Source of the DNA: Hypericibacter sp050729195
GTDB lineage: Bacteria; Pseudomonadota; Alphaproteobacteria; Dongiales; Dongiaceae
Length of the DNA: 64,000 nt
Assembly (NCBI RefSeq): GCF_050729195.1
Contig: NZ_JBOHKS010000134.1
Coordinates: 11,981-75,980, forward strand
Reading direction: 5' to 3'
Shown: positions 52,070 through 61,573 of the stretch, piece by piece
How the letters are laid out: each line of letters starts with the position of its first letter
How positions within the stretch are numbered: position 1 is the stretch's first letter
Notes under the pieces: generated by a model
Databases searched by the model: none
What the model was told of the DNA's origin: nothing
Seen by the model: the letters and a program-made list of their open reading frames with translations, nothing else
Program-made: the position numbers and the translations under genes

Positions 52070-52483
52070 CGGCAGCGTCCATCAAGCCCGAGCAGGGAGG
52101 CCAGCGATGGAGCTGGAGCCCCGCCATCTGTTGCAGTGTTCATAAGCTGGTTTTGAAGATGCGTCTTGAGGGCAATGCTTGTTCCGGGCACAGAACGGCC
52201 AACGCGGTAACCGACACCACACAGCCGGTTTACTTACCATGTTCACTCATTCGGGTTACATGGCAGTTTGGTAACCCGCCTACGCCGAAAGATGATAATA
52301 CGTGCCTTGCTGCGGTTCCGAAAGATGGCGGCAATGCGGGTCCGGTGCCCTACGGCGATCGTACGGTCGGCGTCAGCCGCCCAGTGATGCCGACGTTACG
52401 CAAGAGGCATCTGGCGTTGCATCCCGCGGTGCGCTTCGGAAGCATTATCAGCCATTTCCGCTCCGGCGCGCCCCGAGTGAAGC
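52070..52483. other. Intergenic region upstream of MarR
   Basis: A 414-base gap without a convincing gene. It contains the inverted repeats annotated separately and otherwise has no codon pattern or family similarity. The MarR promoter is probably in 52080-52290. Confidence 0.5.
52253..52277. promoter_or_regulatory. Inverted repeat GGGTTAC-N11-GTAACCC
   Basis: Seven-base perfect arms (52253-52259 and 52271-52277) with an 11-base spacer. A third partial copy, CGGTAACCG at 52205-52213, lies 40 bases closer to the MarR gene. Positions suit a regulator site, but the link to MarR is unproven. Confidence 0.35.
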
Positions 52484-53038
52484 TTAGAGCCGACCTGTCG
52501 TCGATATCGCCAAATGTCCCGCCAGCCATGCAGATCGCCGCGCATCGATCTCCGCACAAACCTTCGAAGCCGCTTCGCTCGGATTCAAGAGCACCGTATC
52601 GATCACCAGCCGCGACCCCATCCAGGGCTCATAGTCATGCGCCTGAATTGACGCCCAGCTCGGGAGAATCAGACCCGGCACATCGACGGTCCTGCTTTCC
52701 ACGCGCCGGCGATGCTCGCGCGCGTCGGAACAGACGACCTCGATCTCGATCAGCGGCGAAGCGGCGTCCGCGGCGACCGTCCGCCAGGCCGCGCGGGTGA
52801 CGCCCAGGGGGTTCACGCAATCCGCCACCACGATCTGCCCCAGCTCGAGGTTCGTTCCGGCCAGCGCATAGGCCGTCAGGTAACCGGCCGAACCGATATC
52901 GCCTGCAAGGACCTCGGCGGATCGAACGGCCTGCTCGATCGAATCGATGCGCAGATAAGTGGCGCGGCACCGCCCGGCAACCTCGCGCGCGATCGTCGTC
53001 TTGCCCGTCCCCGGCAGCCCACCAAGGACGATCAGCAT
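52484..53038 (-). CDS. P-loop nucleotide kinase-like protein (AAA_33 type)
   Basis: A 184-residue P-loop ATPase starting at the ATG at 53038. Walker A GLPGTGKTT is at residues 7-15, right at the N-terminus, and VVADCVNP near 75 is a plausible catalytic or Walker-B-like region. This AAA_33 family includes small-molecule, sugar and zeta-toxin-like kinases; the specific substrate is unknown. The upstream frame to 53299 is a shadow of a lipoprotein gene. It lies 46 bases after the small lipoprotein gene on the same strand and may be co-transcribed with it. Confidence 0.85.
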   Translation of the reverse strand: MLIVLGGLPGTGKTTIAREVAGRCRATYLRIDSIEQAVRSAEVLAGDIGSAGYLTAYALAGTNLELGQIVVADCVNPLGVTRAAWRTVAADAASPLIEIEVVCSDAREHRRRVESRTVDVPGLILPSWASIQAHDYEPWMGSRLVIDTVLLNPSEAASKVCAEIDARRSAWLAGHLAISTTGRL

Positions 53039-53084
53039 CGATGCGCCGCCTGGCGCATCCTCGCCCGCGGCCGCGGATCCGCGG

Positions 53085-53339
53085 TCAGGGCGAGACGCAA
53101 TCGAAATAGGCGTTGCGCGGCCCCAGCAGCGTCTCGTCGGCATAGCGGACGAAATGCGCGATCTTGCTGTGCTTGTCGCACTCGGCATCGGCCTGGGCCT
53201 GGAGCACCGGGAAATTATCGGCGACCGCCAGCTCGCGGACCACGACGCCGTCGGTCGAGGACTCCGTGACGGTCGGACCGGAGCAACCGGTCGTGGCAAG
53301 GGCCAGCAGGATCAGGGGCAGAAGCAGGAAGGGGCGCAT
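53085..53339 (-). CDS. Small lipoprotein
   Basis: An 84-residue protein beginning at the ATG at 53339, with a lipoprotein signal MRPFLLLPLILLALATTGC in which Cys19 is the expected lipidated residue after TTG. The mature part (VVVRELAVADNFPVLQAQADAEC) contains two Cys and is not a recognised domain. The longer frame to 53435 removes the signal context and is not favoured. Confidence 0.8.
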   Translation of the reverse strand: MRPFLLLPLILLALATTGCSGPTVTESSTDGVVVRELAVADNFPVLQAQADAECDKHSKIAHFVRYADETLLGPRNAYFDCVSP

Positions 53340-53625
53340 GGGGACTCCGGATGAATGAAGGCGAAGAATACTCCCATTTTCGCCCCGCTTCGCAAGGGCC
53401 GGGAATCTTCGGAACGAAGCCGATTTCATCGCCACTGTACCCGGAGAATGCGGGTTGCACGTGAATCTCCCGCACCGGTTCGACCGCGCGCACCATCACC
53501 GCCATGTCCTCTGGCGTTTCAAGGCAGTCAGGGGCGAACTCGTCTCCGGTAGGAGGATCCCTGCCGAAGTGGGAAAATACCGGGAGCCCAGACTAATTCC
53601 GGTGTCGGCAGCCTGCTTAGCGCAG

Positions 53626-53756
53626 TAAATTATCCTATTCCAACAATTCGCGTCGAGTTGCAGCCGGTGGTCATCAATCTCATCGTCGACAGCATTCAGG
53701 CAATGGTCGATGCCTCCAATCGTCCTCGCGAGCCCCTCGTGGCGGGTGAAGGATGA
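53626..53756 (+). pseudogene. Remnant of a sensor histidine kinase C-terminal region
   Basis: Translation in the frame ending at the TGA at 53754-53756 gives IPTIRVELQPVVINLIVDSIQAM, followed by VDASNRPREPLVAGEG. This aligns with the N-box of FixL-like kinases: the intact kinase at 38724 has LLHIDRIQLQQMLINLTINAM in the same place and continues with a similar DRPRQVMV. No phosphotransfer His or G-boxes precede or follow, so only a fragment survives. Its stop overlaps the next response regulator start (ATGA), just as in the intact pair at 40313, so it is probably the decayed cognate kinase. Confidence 0.65.
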
Positions 53757-54403
53757 AGCGTGAGACGCCATCGGCCGGGGCCGCGTCGGATTCATTGGTT
53801 GTCGTCGTCGACGATGACAGGGCCATGTGCGACGCGCTGCGGGGTCTGCTGGAGTCCGTCGGCCTGGAGGTAAGAATTTTCCACTCGGCCGCGGAGTTTT
53901 TCCAAAGCGAGCATCCCAACCTGCCCAGCTGCCTTGTGCTCGACATCAGAATGCCGGGACTGAGCGGCCTGGAATTCCAGGACCGCCTGGCGAAGGCGCA
54001 CATCCGCATTCCCATCATTTTCATGACCGGTCATGGCGATATTCCCATGTCGGTGAAGGCCATGAAGGCGGGGGCGATCGATTTCCTGACCAAGCCCTTT
54101 CGCGATCAGGACATGCTGGACGCCATCACGCTGGCGCTGCGGCGCGACCGCGAGAGACGGAATAGCGAGGGTGTCGAGGCGGAGCTTCGGACGCTCTTCG
54201 CCACACTGACCGTGCGTGAGCGGGAGGTCATGACCCTCGTCACGGCGGGTCTCATGAACAAACAGGTGGCGGCAAAGCTGGGCCTGCAAGAGATTACGGT
54301 CAAGATTCATCGGGGCAGTGCGATGCGGAAAATGGGGGCTCGGTCCCTGGCGGATCTCGTCAGGATGGCAGAATCGCTGGCACTCGGGCCGCAAAAGCCG
54401 TGA
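53753..54403 (+). CDS. FixJ/LuxR-type response regulator, orphaned
   Basis: A 216-residue regulator very similar to the one at 40313. The receiver has VVVVDDDRAM near 16-25, the phospho-acceptor in LVLDIRMPG near 63 and MTGHGDIPMSVKAMKAGAID near 89-108. The LuxR helix-turn-helix (LTVREREVMTLVTAGLMNKQ, ITVKIHRGSAMRKMGA) is complete. Its cognate kinase appears reduced to a 44-codon remnant immediately upstream, so it may now respond to another kinase, for example the fused protein at 54948. Confidence 0.93.
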   Translation: MKRETPSAGAASDSLVVVVDDDRAMCDALRGLLESVGLEVRIFHSAAEFFQSEHPNLPSCLVLDIRMPGLSGLEFQDRLAKAHIRIPIIFMTGHGDIPMSVKAMKAGAIDFLTKPFRDQDMLDAITLALRRDRERRNSEGVEAELRTLFATLTVREREVMTLVTAGLMNKQVAAKLGLQEITVKIHRGSAMRKMGARSLADLVRMAESLALGPQKP

Positions 54404-54518
54404 CCAGGATTAAACTTCAGTATGATAGCCCGATTCCCCGTTGGAGCCCACCCTACGGCGCTGCAGCCGGCATGTGATGCCGGGCTGCGCCGGAGCAGGC
54501 CCAGCAAGGACAGGTAGT

Positions 54519-54896
54519 TTGTCAAAGGTTCCGTTGGTCGCGATTGTTGACGACGATGAGGATGTTCGAATCGCGCTGGAAAGCCTTGTCAGGTCTTTGA
54601 GATTCACGGCACGCGCATTCGCGTCCGCCGAGGCCTTTCTGGCGTCCGGTGTTGTGGGAAGGACAGCCTGTCTGATCACCGATGTGAAGATGCCCGGAAT
54701 GAGCGGGCTGGATCTTCAGGACGCCCTCTTGGCCCAGGGACGCCAAGTCCCGATCGTCTTCATCACCGCCTATCCGGACGAGCGATCCCGGAGCCGGGCC
54801 CTGGCAAAGGGAGCTGCCGGAATGCTGACCAAGCCTTTCGATGCACAGAGCCTGGCCGACTGCCTCATGGGCGTCCTTCAAAGGACGAGTGAATAG
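54519..54896 (+). CDS. Single-domain response regulator
   Basis: A 125-residue receiver (VAIVDDDEDVRIAL near 7-20, phospho-acceptor in LITDVKMPGMSG near 52, Lys in MLTKPF near 103). The likely start is TTG at 54519 with AAGGA upstream; an ATG at 54441 in the same frame would add 26 residues without similarity. It converges on the large kinase fusion at 54948 with 51 bases between, and lies downstream of the FixJ-type regulator. Confidence 0.85.
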   Translation: MSKVPLVAIVDDDEDVRIALESLVRSLRFTARAFASAEAFLASGVVGRTACLITDVKMPGMSGLDLQDALLAQGRQVPIVFITAYPDERSRSRALAKGAAGMLTKPFDAQSLADCLMGVLQRTSE

Positions 54897-54947
54897 TGAG
54901 GAGCCTGCGGCCTACCGCCGGGGCCGGCCGTCCGCCTCAAAGGACAT

Positions 54948-57900
54948 TCACGATCCCTCTCCTGACGGCAGGGTGAACTGGAAAACGGCGCCCCGGGCCG
55001 AGGCGGCATTCGCCCATAATCGTCCGCCATGCGCCTCGATGATCGAGCGGCAGATCGACAGCCCCAGCCCCAGTCCAGCCGGCTTGGTCGTGTAGAACGC
55101 TTCGAAGACACGATCGAGAGCAGCCGGCGCCAGGCCCAGACCGGAATCCTGCACGGTCACGAGCACGCCGTCCGACGCATCCCTTTCCGTGCTGATTTGC
55201 AGGTCGCGGACGCCTTCGTCGACCTCGCTCATCGCCTCGATGGCGTTGACGATCAGGTTGAGGATGACCTGTTGCAGCTGGACCTGGGTCCCCTGAACCG
55301 CCGGCAAGTCTCCCGCGAACTGCGTCCGCACCGAGACACCGTTCTTCATCGCTTCGCTGCGGGTGAGCAGAATAATCTCGTCGAGCACCTCGTTGATATC
55401 CAGGCTCTCCGGAGCCGGCGGCGCTTTTTTGAAGAGGGCCCGCAACCCATGGATGACGTCACCGGCCTGCTTGCCGTTCTTCGCAATCCTCTCGAGCGCC
55501 TGTTGGACCTGCCGCAAATCGGGTGGGTCCCTTCCCAGCCAGCGCAGAGCGGCCTGGGCGTTAGTAACCGCGGCGGCGATCGGCTGATTGACCTCATGGG
55601 CGATCGAGGCCGTCATCTGGCCCATGGTTGCGACGCGGTTGGCGTGGGCGAGCTGCGTCTGCACCTCGCGGTAGCGCCGTTCGCTCTCGCGGGCTTCGGC
55701 TTCCGCCCGCTTGCGTTCGGTCAGATCGAGCACGAAAGCGACGCCTTGATCGCCATTTTCCTCGAAGGTCGCGGCGCCGAGCAATACGGGTACGCGACCG
55801 CCATCCTTCCGGACATACTCTCTTTCGAGCGGCTGCAGGCGCCCCGTCATCTTGTGCTCTCGCATCGACCGCGCATCGCCGTCTTGCCATTCCAAGGGAG
55901 TCAGATCCATCCAACTGATTCGGCCTGCGGCCAGATCGTTGCGGTCGTAGCCCACGATGTGGAGGAATGCGTCATTGGCCTCGATGATCCGGCCTTCGTG
56001 ACCCCAGAGGAATATCCCGATGATGTTGGCGTCGACCAGGCGCCGGATCTTCGCCTCCCGTTCCGCGAGATCCCGGTACAAACGCGTATTCTCCAGCGAG
56101 ATCGCCGCCTGCGATGCCAGCAGCTTCAGGACCGGGAGCCGGGCCGGCGAGAAGACGCGGGGCGTGAGGTTGTTCTCGAGGTAGAGCACGCCGATGAGCT
56201 TGGCCTGGTTGAGCAGCGGCAGGCAGAGAATCGAATGGGCCTGGCGTTCACGGACATACGGATCCGCCGAGAACGGCTCCTGGGCCGCGGCGTCTTCGAG
56301 AACCACGCTGTCCTTCGTGCGCAGGACATAGTGAAGAACCGACGCCGGCAGCGGGGCCGCGGTCACCGCGTCGTCACGCAGCCGCACGGTGACCGTGTCT
56401 GCGTTGGTCGTGGCTTCCACGGCGATCCGTTGCTCGGTCCCTGACGTAACAATCAACAGACCTCGCTCGGCACCCGCCTGTTCGATGGCGGTGCGCATGA
56501 GCGTGTCGAGCAGCCTGTCCAGGATGATCTCGCCCGAGACGGCTTGCGACACCTTGATCACGGTCGCGAGGTCAAGGTGTTCGACAGGGGCCCCGATCGT
56601 GCTCGTCAGCCCGGGCACCCGCTCCTCCTCCTTCAGCTGCGGATAGAGCTGATCGAGTTGTCGCACCTTCCCGTCGGCATCCCAACTCAGGTAACAGCGC
56701 CGGGCGTTTCGCAGATAGAGCTGCGCGATCTGTTCAAAGCCGCGCACCGCATAGAAGCGGGCCGCCAATTCGTAAGCCAGTCCTTCGTTCTGAACGAAGC
56801 CTTGCTCGCGCGCCGACCGGATGGCCTGCTCGTAGAGCCGTTCGGCATCCAGCTCCCGGCCTTCGAGGCGAGCGATCTCGGCACCCACCAGCGCGGCGCG
56901 GCTCTCAAAATTCTCGGGACAATGCCGAGCCCAGGACATGAGCCACTCATGATGCCCGGCCGCGGCGTCGAGATGCGTGCGCCGTTCGTCACCGGCCGTC
57001 GAGTCGCAGAGTGCAGCACGGCTGAGCGCCTCGAAGAACTGATAGTCGGCGCGCTCGAACTGGGTCGGCACGGTCCAGAGCGGCGGATTCCGCTCAACGG
57101 CCGCGATCCCCCCGGCAAAGTCTCGCATGAAGGTGCGCGCCTGCAGCTCGCGGATCGCGGCGATCGCGTAGGCGTAACGATGCCTCAGGTCGGGGCTGCC
57201 GGAGGGGTTCCCGGCGCGACCTCCCCTGCGATCGCCCGTATCCAGATCCTCATACCGATCCGCATCGAGAACCGCCTCGCTGAAGGATCGGCCGATCGGC
57301 ACTTGCCCCCGCAGCATCCGAATGACGGCAAGCTGCTCGGCGATGCCCCTTCGGACGATGTTGAATCCGAGCCCTTTGACGATCACGCGATTCTTCTCCG
57401 CTTCCCGCTCCACCTCCCTCAAGGGGCCGCCGGCGGCGAGCAGGTTTGTGATCATGTCGATGCAGCTGAACGCGGCAAAGGAAACGTCCCCGCTCTCCTG
57501 TGCCGCATCGAACGCGCGACGAAGGTAGGTCCGGGCGACATCGAGGGGCTGCGTCCAGTTCGAGACATGCACACCGAACACCGAATAGACGCGTGCTCGG
57601 AAGCGTTCGAACCCCGGCCTCTTGACCAGGTCGAGGCCGATCCTTGCGAGCCTCAAGCCCCCCTGGTAGTCGCCGAAGAACATGCCTTGGATGCTGCCGA
57701 GCAAGACGTAGGCGAGGGGCGCGCCATCGCTGTTCCCATGCTCGAGACAGATTGCCGCCATACGGCAGATAACGAGCTGACGCAGGGCCTCGCCAGCGAA
57801 GAGCGTCGGCGATGAAAGCGCCGTGAGGACGTCCATTGTGGCGCGTTGGGCCGGGTCGGTCATCAAGGGCAGGTCGAGCAGTCTCCCGACCGACAGCTGG

Positions 57901-60521
57901 CCGAGCCTCTCCGAGAGGCGGTGATATTCCCGGTGCGCGCCGTCGAGGGTTACAGCCAGGGGCCATTCCGGATCGACCAGCCGGAGATATTCCAGGCCGA
58001 CATGAATGGCCCGGTCCATGTCCCCCATCGTCACGCACAAATCGAGGAGCAGCCGGGTCGCCGCGGCCAGGTCGATATTGTCGAGCGCGCGGGTCAACAG
58101 GGAGGCGAAGCGCTTCTCCGCCGACTCGAAGTCACCGGTGAGAAACTCGCATTCGGCCAGATTCAGCTCGAGATCGAAGGTCAACCGATAACATCGGTCC
58201 CACGCATCCGCCGGCAACAGGGCCCGGCCGGTCGACAGATACCGCAGCGCCGAGCCATAGGCCGTGCCCAGCTTGGCGCGCTTGCCGGCCATGAGATTGA
58301 GCGCCGCAACCTGTTGGCGTTCTTCCGGCGAATGGATCAGCTCGGCGCCGCGAACGAGCTGGTCGACGATCTCGAAGATGCTGCCTTCGAGCTGTTCGGG
58401 CGCGGTTCGCGCCGCGAGCAACCGGCCCACGAGAAGATGGGTGGACGCTCGCTCGGCTTCCGGGATGCGCGCGTAGGCGGCCTCGTGGATGCGGTCATGC
58501 AGGAATCGGTAGCTGCCGTCCTGGCGCGAGACGAGATCGGCATGGACGGCGGCCTCGAGCGCCGAATGGATCTCGGCCTCGGTCCCCTCCTGGACCATCG
58601 CGAGCGTCGCCGCGCGTGTGACGCTGCCAAGGCAGGCCATCCGTTTCAGCGCCTCTTGGGTGGCCTGCGGAAGGCGGTCCAGCTTCGAGGCCATCAGATC
58701 GGCGACGTTGTCGGTGAACCCCTTGGCGTGGATCCGCGGCAGGTCCCAGGCCCAGCCCGCCTTGCCCGTATCGAAGGCGAGCAGCCCTTCGGCGACGAGC
58801 TCCGTGAGGAAGTGGATCACGAAGAACGGATTGCCGCCCGTCCGTTCGAAGACCATCCCGGCCAGCGGGCGCACACGGTCCCGCTCTGCCCGCAAGGCAT
58901 CGGCAATCAGTTCTTCGACATGCTCGAGCGAAAGCGAGCCGAGCCCGATGGGGTGGATCTGCCTTCCCGCTTCGCGCACCGTCGCCAGCACATCCATCAG
59001 GGGGTGAGCCGGGCCGACCTCGTTGTCGCGATAGGCCCCGGCCAACAGGAGATGCTTGACGTCGGGATGGACCAGCAGATCGGCGACCAACTCGAGCGTT
59101 GCCGCGTCGAGCCACTGGAGGTCGTCGAGAAAGAGTACGAGCGGATGCTCCGGTCGCGCGAAAACACCGAGAAACCGCCGGAACACCATCTGGAAGCGGC
59201 TTTGCGCATCCTGCGGCGAGAGGTCGGGCAGCGGTCCCTGCTCGCCGATGATGAGAGCGAGCTCCGGGATCAGGTTGATCATCAACTGGCCGTTCGGACC
59301 CAGGGCTTCCGCCAGCGCTTCCCGCCAGCCGGCCAGCTCCGCGTCGCTTCTGCTGAGCAATTGACGGATCAGGCTCTGAAACGCCTGCGCGAGCGTCGCA
59401 TAAGGAATGCCGCGCTTGTATTGATCGAATTTGCCAGCGGCAAAGAGACCGCGCGATGGCACAAGCACGCGGTGCAGCTCGGAGACCACCGAGGACTTGC
59501 CGATACCGGAATATCCGGAGACCAGCACCAGCTCCGGCGCGGCGTTGTCGACGACACGATCGAAGGCGGCGAGCAAGGTCTCGACCTCGCGCGCTCTGCC
59601 ATAGAGCTTCTCCGGGATCAGCAGCCGGTCGGGCGCGTCCTGTTCGCCGAGAGTGAAGGGGGCGATGCGCCCCTGACGCTCCCATTCGGCAAGACAGTGC
59701 CGAAGATCCTTCTCGACGCCGATGGCGGTCTGATACCGCTCCTCGGCCGTCTTGGCGAGCAGCTTCATGATGATCTGAGAAACCGGGGACGGGATGTTCT
59801 CCACCCGCGCGCCAGGCGCCTGCGGCTTTCGCGCAATATGGCAGTGCACCCATTCCATGGGTTCGGACGCGCTGAACGGCAGCGAGCCGGTGAGCATCTG
59901 GTAGAGCGTGGCACCGAACGAGTAGAGATCGCTGCGGGAATCGATCGAGCGATTCATCCGTCCGGTCTGTTCGGGCGCCATGTAGGCGAGCGTTCCGGCA
60001 ATCGATTCGGGCGAGTCGGGCGCCTGCCGCTCGCGGGGCCGGCGCGAGGCGAGGCCGAACCCGGTGAGCCGCACCTGTCCGTCCGTGCAGTTCACCAGGA
60101 TGTTTGCCGGCTTGATGTCCTTGTGAACGAGCCCGCGCTGGTGAAGCTTGCCGAGGGCCAAGGCGATACCGATCGCGAGGCGAAGGACGCGTGCCACGTC
60201 CATGGGCGCGCCGAGCAGCCGATCGAGCGGCTCGCCACCGGAGTCCTCGAGCAGCAGCATGATCCGGCCGCGTTCTCGGACAATCTCGACCGGTCGCACG
60301 GCCCACGCGCCGTCGAGCTCGTCCTTGAGCTCACATTCGTGCGTAAGGCGATCGAGGAAGTTCGGAGTCGGATGCTCCGAGGCGGGAACCACGGCAAGTA
60401 TGGTGGTGCCGTCACCGTTCTCCGTCGCGCGCCAAGCTCTGCAGAAGACCCGCTCGCCATCCTCCCCCAACAGCTGGAGCGGGTTCCCTCCATGGGCGCT
60501 CAGTAGAGAGATTGGGCTCAA
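54948..60521 (-). CDS. Protein kinase-like / AAA ATPase / GAF-PAS histidine kinase fusion
   Basis: An approximately 1857-residue multidomain signalling protein. In order: a Ser/Thr protein-kinase-like domain (about residues 15-290; HKDIKPAN and APEQTGRMNRS visible), a large P-loop ATPase of the AAA_16 type (Walker A GYSGIGKSS near 346, Walker B LVLFLDDLQWLD near 465), a long helical, TPR-like middle, GAF near 1300-1430, PAS near 1440-1560, and a FixL-like core (ASIAHEVNQPIAAAVTNAQA, NLIVNAIEAM, LGLSICRS) to the end. In the kinase domain the DFG motif reads GFG and the usual VAIK Lys is not seen, so it is probably a pseudokinase. TTG at 60521 is the likely start; a TTG at 60680 in the same frame adds a poor leader. 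Confidence 0.9.
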   Translation of the reverse strand: MSPISLLSAHGGNPLQLLGEDGERVFCRAWRATENGDGTTILAVVPASEHPTPNFLDRLTHECELKDELDGAWAVRPVEIVRERGRIMLLLEDSGGEPLDRLLGAPMDVARVLRLAIGIALALGKLHQRGLVHKDIKPANILVNCTDGQVRLTGFGLASRRPRERQAPDSPESIAGTLAYMAPEQTGRMNRSIDSRSDLYSFGATLYQMLTGSLPFSASEPMEWVHCHIARKPQAPGARVENIPSPVSQIIMKLLAKTAEERYQTAIGVEKDLRHCLAEWERQGRIAPFTLGEQDAPDRLLIPEKLYGRAREVETLLAAFDRVVDNAAPELVLVSGYSGIGKSSVVSELHRVLVPSRGLFAAGKFDQYKRGIPYATLAQAFQSLIRQLLSRSDAELAGWREALAEALGPNGQLMINLIPELALIIGEQGPLPDLSPQDAQSRFQMVFRRFLGVFARPEHPLVLFLDDLQWLDAATLELVADLLVHPDVKHLLLAGAYRDNEVGPAHPLMDVLATVREAGRQIHPIGLGSLSLEHVEELIADALRAERDRVRPLAGMVFERTGGNPFFVIHFLTELVAEGLLAFDTGKAGWAWDLPRIHAKGFTDNVADLMASKLDRLPQATQEALKRMACLGSVTRAATLAMVQEGTEAEIHSALEAAVHADLVSRQDGSYRFLHDRIHEAAYARIPEAERASTHLLVGRLLAARTAPEQLEGSIFEIVDQLVRGAELIHSPEERQQVAALNLMAGKRAKLGTAYGSALRYLSTGRALLPADAWDRCYRLTFDLELNLAECEFLTGDFESAEKRFASLLTRALDNIDLAAATRLLLDLCVTMGDMDRAIHVGLEYLRLVDPEWPLAVTLDGAHREYHRLSERLGQLSVGRLLDLPLMTDPAQRATMDVLTALSSPTLFAGEALRQLVICRMAAICLEHGNSDGAPLAYVLLGSIQGMFFGDYQGGLRLARIGLDLVKRPGFERFRARVYSVFGVHVSNWTQPLDVARTYLRRAFDAAQESGDVSFAAFSCIDMITNLLAAGGPLREVEREAEKNRVIVKGLGFNIVRRGIAEQLAVIRMLRGQVPIGRSFSEAVLDADRYEDLDTGDRRGGRAGNPSGSPDLRHRYAYAIAAIRELQARTFMRDFAGGIAAVERNPPLWTVPTQFERADYQFFEALSRAALCDSTAGDERRTHLDAAAGHHEWLMSWARHCPENFESRAALVGAEIARLEGRELDAERLYEQAIRSAREQGFVQNEGLAYELAARFYAVRGFEQIAQLYLRNARRCYLSWDADGKVRQLDQLYPQLKEEERVPGLTSTIGAPVEHLDLATVIKVSQAVSGEIILDRLLDTLMRTAIEQAGAERGLLIVTSGTEQRIAVEATTNADTVTVRLRDDAVTAAPLPASVLHYVLRTKDSVVLEDAAAQEPFSADPYVRERQAHSILCLPLLNQAKLIGVLYLENNLTPRVFSPARLPVLKLLASQAAISLENTRLYRDLAEREAKIRRLVDANIIGIFLWGHEGRIIEANDAFLHIVGYDRNDLAAGRISWMDLTPLEWQDGDARSMREHKMTGRLQPLEREYVRKDGGRVPVLLGAATFEENGDQGVAFVLDLTERKRAEAEARESERRYREVQTQLAHANRVATMGQMTASIAHEVNQPIAAAVTNAQAALRWLGRDPPDLRQVQQALERIAKNGKQAGDVIHGLRALFKKAPPAPESLDINEVLDEIILLTRSEAMKNGVSVRTQFAGDLPAVQGTQVQLQQVILNLIVNAIEAMSEVDEGVRDLQISTERDASDGVLVTVQDSGLGLAPAALDRVFEAFYTTKPAGLGLGLSICRSIIEAHGGRLWANAASARGAVFQFTLPSGEGS

Positions 60522-61004
60522 TCGCCGGGCTCCGTCGCGAGACAGTCGCCGCTCATCTTGCCCAAAAGGGAGGTCACTGTCTCTGCGCCTCCGCTGGCGA
60601 CGGGCGCGCAAACGGTAATGTGCGGCGGGGCACCCCATCTTTGCGGAAAGGGCTGGTAGCAGCCATCTCTTACGCTCCAAGTGGAGCTTCGGGAGACACT
60701 CCCACGCCTAAAATCGCCTCCGCACAGCAGTCCACTTCGTGGCCTGCCACCCGAAGCCGAAGGCGTAGGGTGGCGGACCACGCCCGATGATGATGAGCAC
60801 TATACCTGCGCTGTAGCGCTACGATAGGATTCCTGGCGAGTTTGCTAAGCGGACGGCGACGCATTGGATGGGTTTGAAGCGACAGAAGAAGCACTCGCCC
60901 GAGTTCGCTGAAAGAATATTGCTGGATCGACGACGGCATGGGTATTGATGCTTTCAGCGCGCGGTTCGCCGGGTACTAACGGCGGCTCAAGCAAGGGAAA
61001 GCCG
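60522..61004. other. Intergenic region between kinase fusion and DUF1993 gene
   Basis: A 483-base gap. It contains a 10-bp palindrome GTAGCGCTAC (60813-60822) and AT-richer sequence near 60790-60860, but no ORF with family similarity. The promoter of the kinase fusion and that of the broken DUF1993 gene must lie here. Confidence 0.5.
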
Positions 61005-61529
61005 ATGACGACACCCTTTTACGACCTCAGCGTGCCGACCTTCTTGCAAACCGTTAGGGCCGTCGGAGGCTTCCTCGACCGTGCGGTCATTCATTGCGCG
61101 GAGACGGGCACTGACCCCGACGAGTTCGTGGACGCGCGCCTCTTCGATGACATGGCGCCCCTCCAATTTCAGATCGAAGCGGCGTGACACCATTCGGTGT
61201 GGGGGTTGGAGGCCGCGAAGACCGGCGTGTTCGCTCCGCCCGCCCTGGTCGGTCCGGTCCCCTTCGCCGACCTCCAGGCTATGATCGGGAAGGCGGAAAC
61301 GGCGCTGGAAGCGTTTATCCCCGACGAGGTCAACAGCTGGGCGGGCAGGGCACTGGACCTTCAGATCGGCCCGCGGAGGCTCGCCTTCACGTCGGAGACC
61401 CTCATCCTCTCGTTTTCGCTGCCCAACCTCCATTTCCACGCCGTCACCGCCTACGACATCCTGCGCTCGCGGGGCGTGCCGCTCGGCAAGCGCGACTATG
61501 AGGGCCGGTTGCGCACTCGGCCGGCGTAG
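61005..61529 (+). pseudogene. DUF1993 gene interrupted by one in-frame TGA
   Basis: The ATG at 61005 (after AAGGGAAA) starts a DUF1993-like N-terminus (LSVPTFLQTVRAVGGFLDRA, then DARLFDDMAPLQFQIEAA), which meets TGA at 61185-61187. The same frame continues without shift as HHSVWGLEAAKTGVFAPP and ends with the family's LPNLHFHAVTAYDILRSRGVPLGKRDY, stop at 61529. Restoring CGA (Arg) would give a complete protein of about 174 residues, the usual family size. A single C-to-T change explains everything; sequencing error or readthrough are alternatives. Confidence 0.8.
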
Positions 61530-61573
61530 CGGCTGCGGCTCTTGAGGAGGCAAAGGCGGCGCACGGCGGCGAA

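Noticed and set aside
57846..60506. 886-codon plus-strand open frame opposite the kinase fusion
   Set aside because: It is an antisense shadow of the real gene: high-GC codon bias keeps the complementary frame open. The translation is Arg/Gly/His/Asp-rich with no domain, and the opposite strand has complete kinase, ATPase and histidine-kinase motifs.
61185..61187. Selenocysteine explanation for the TGA in the DUF1993 gene
   Set aside because: No selenocysteine-insertion hairpin is evident just after the codon, and the expected residue in the family at this place is not Cys-like.
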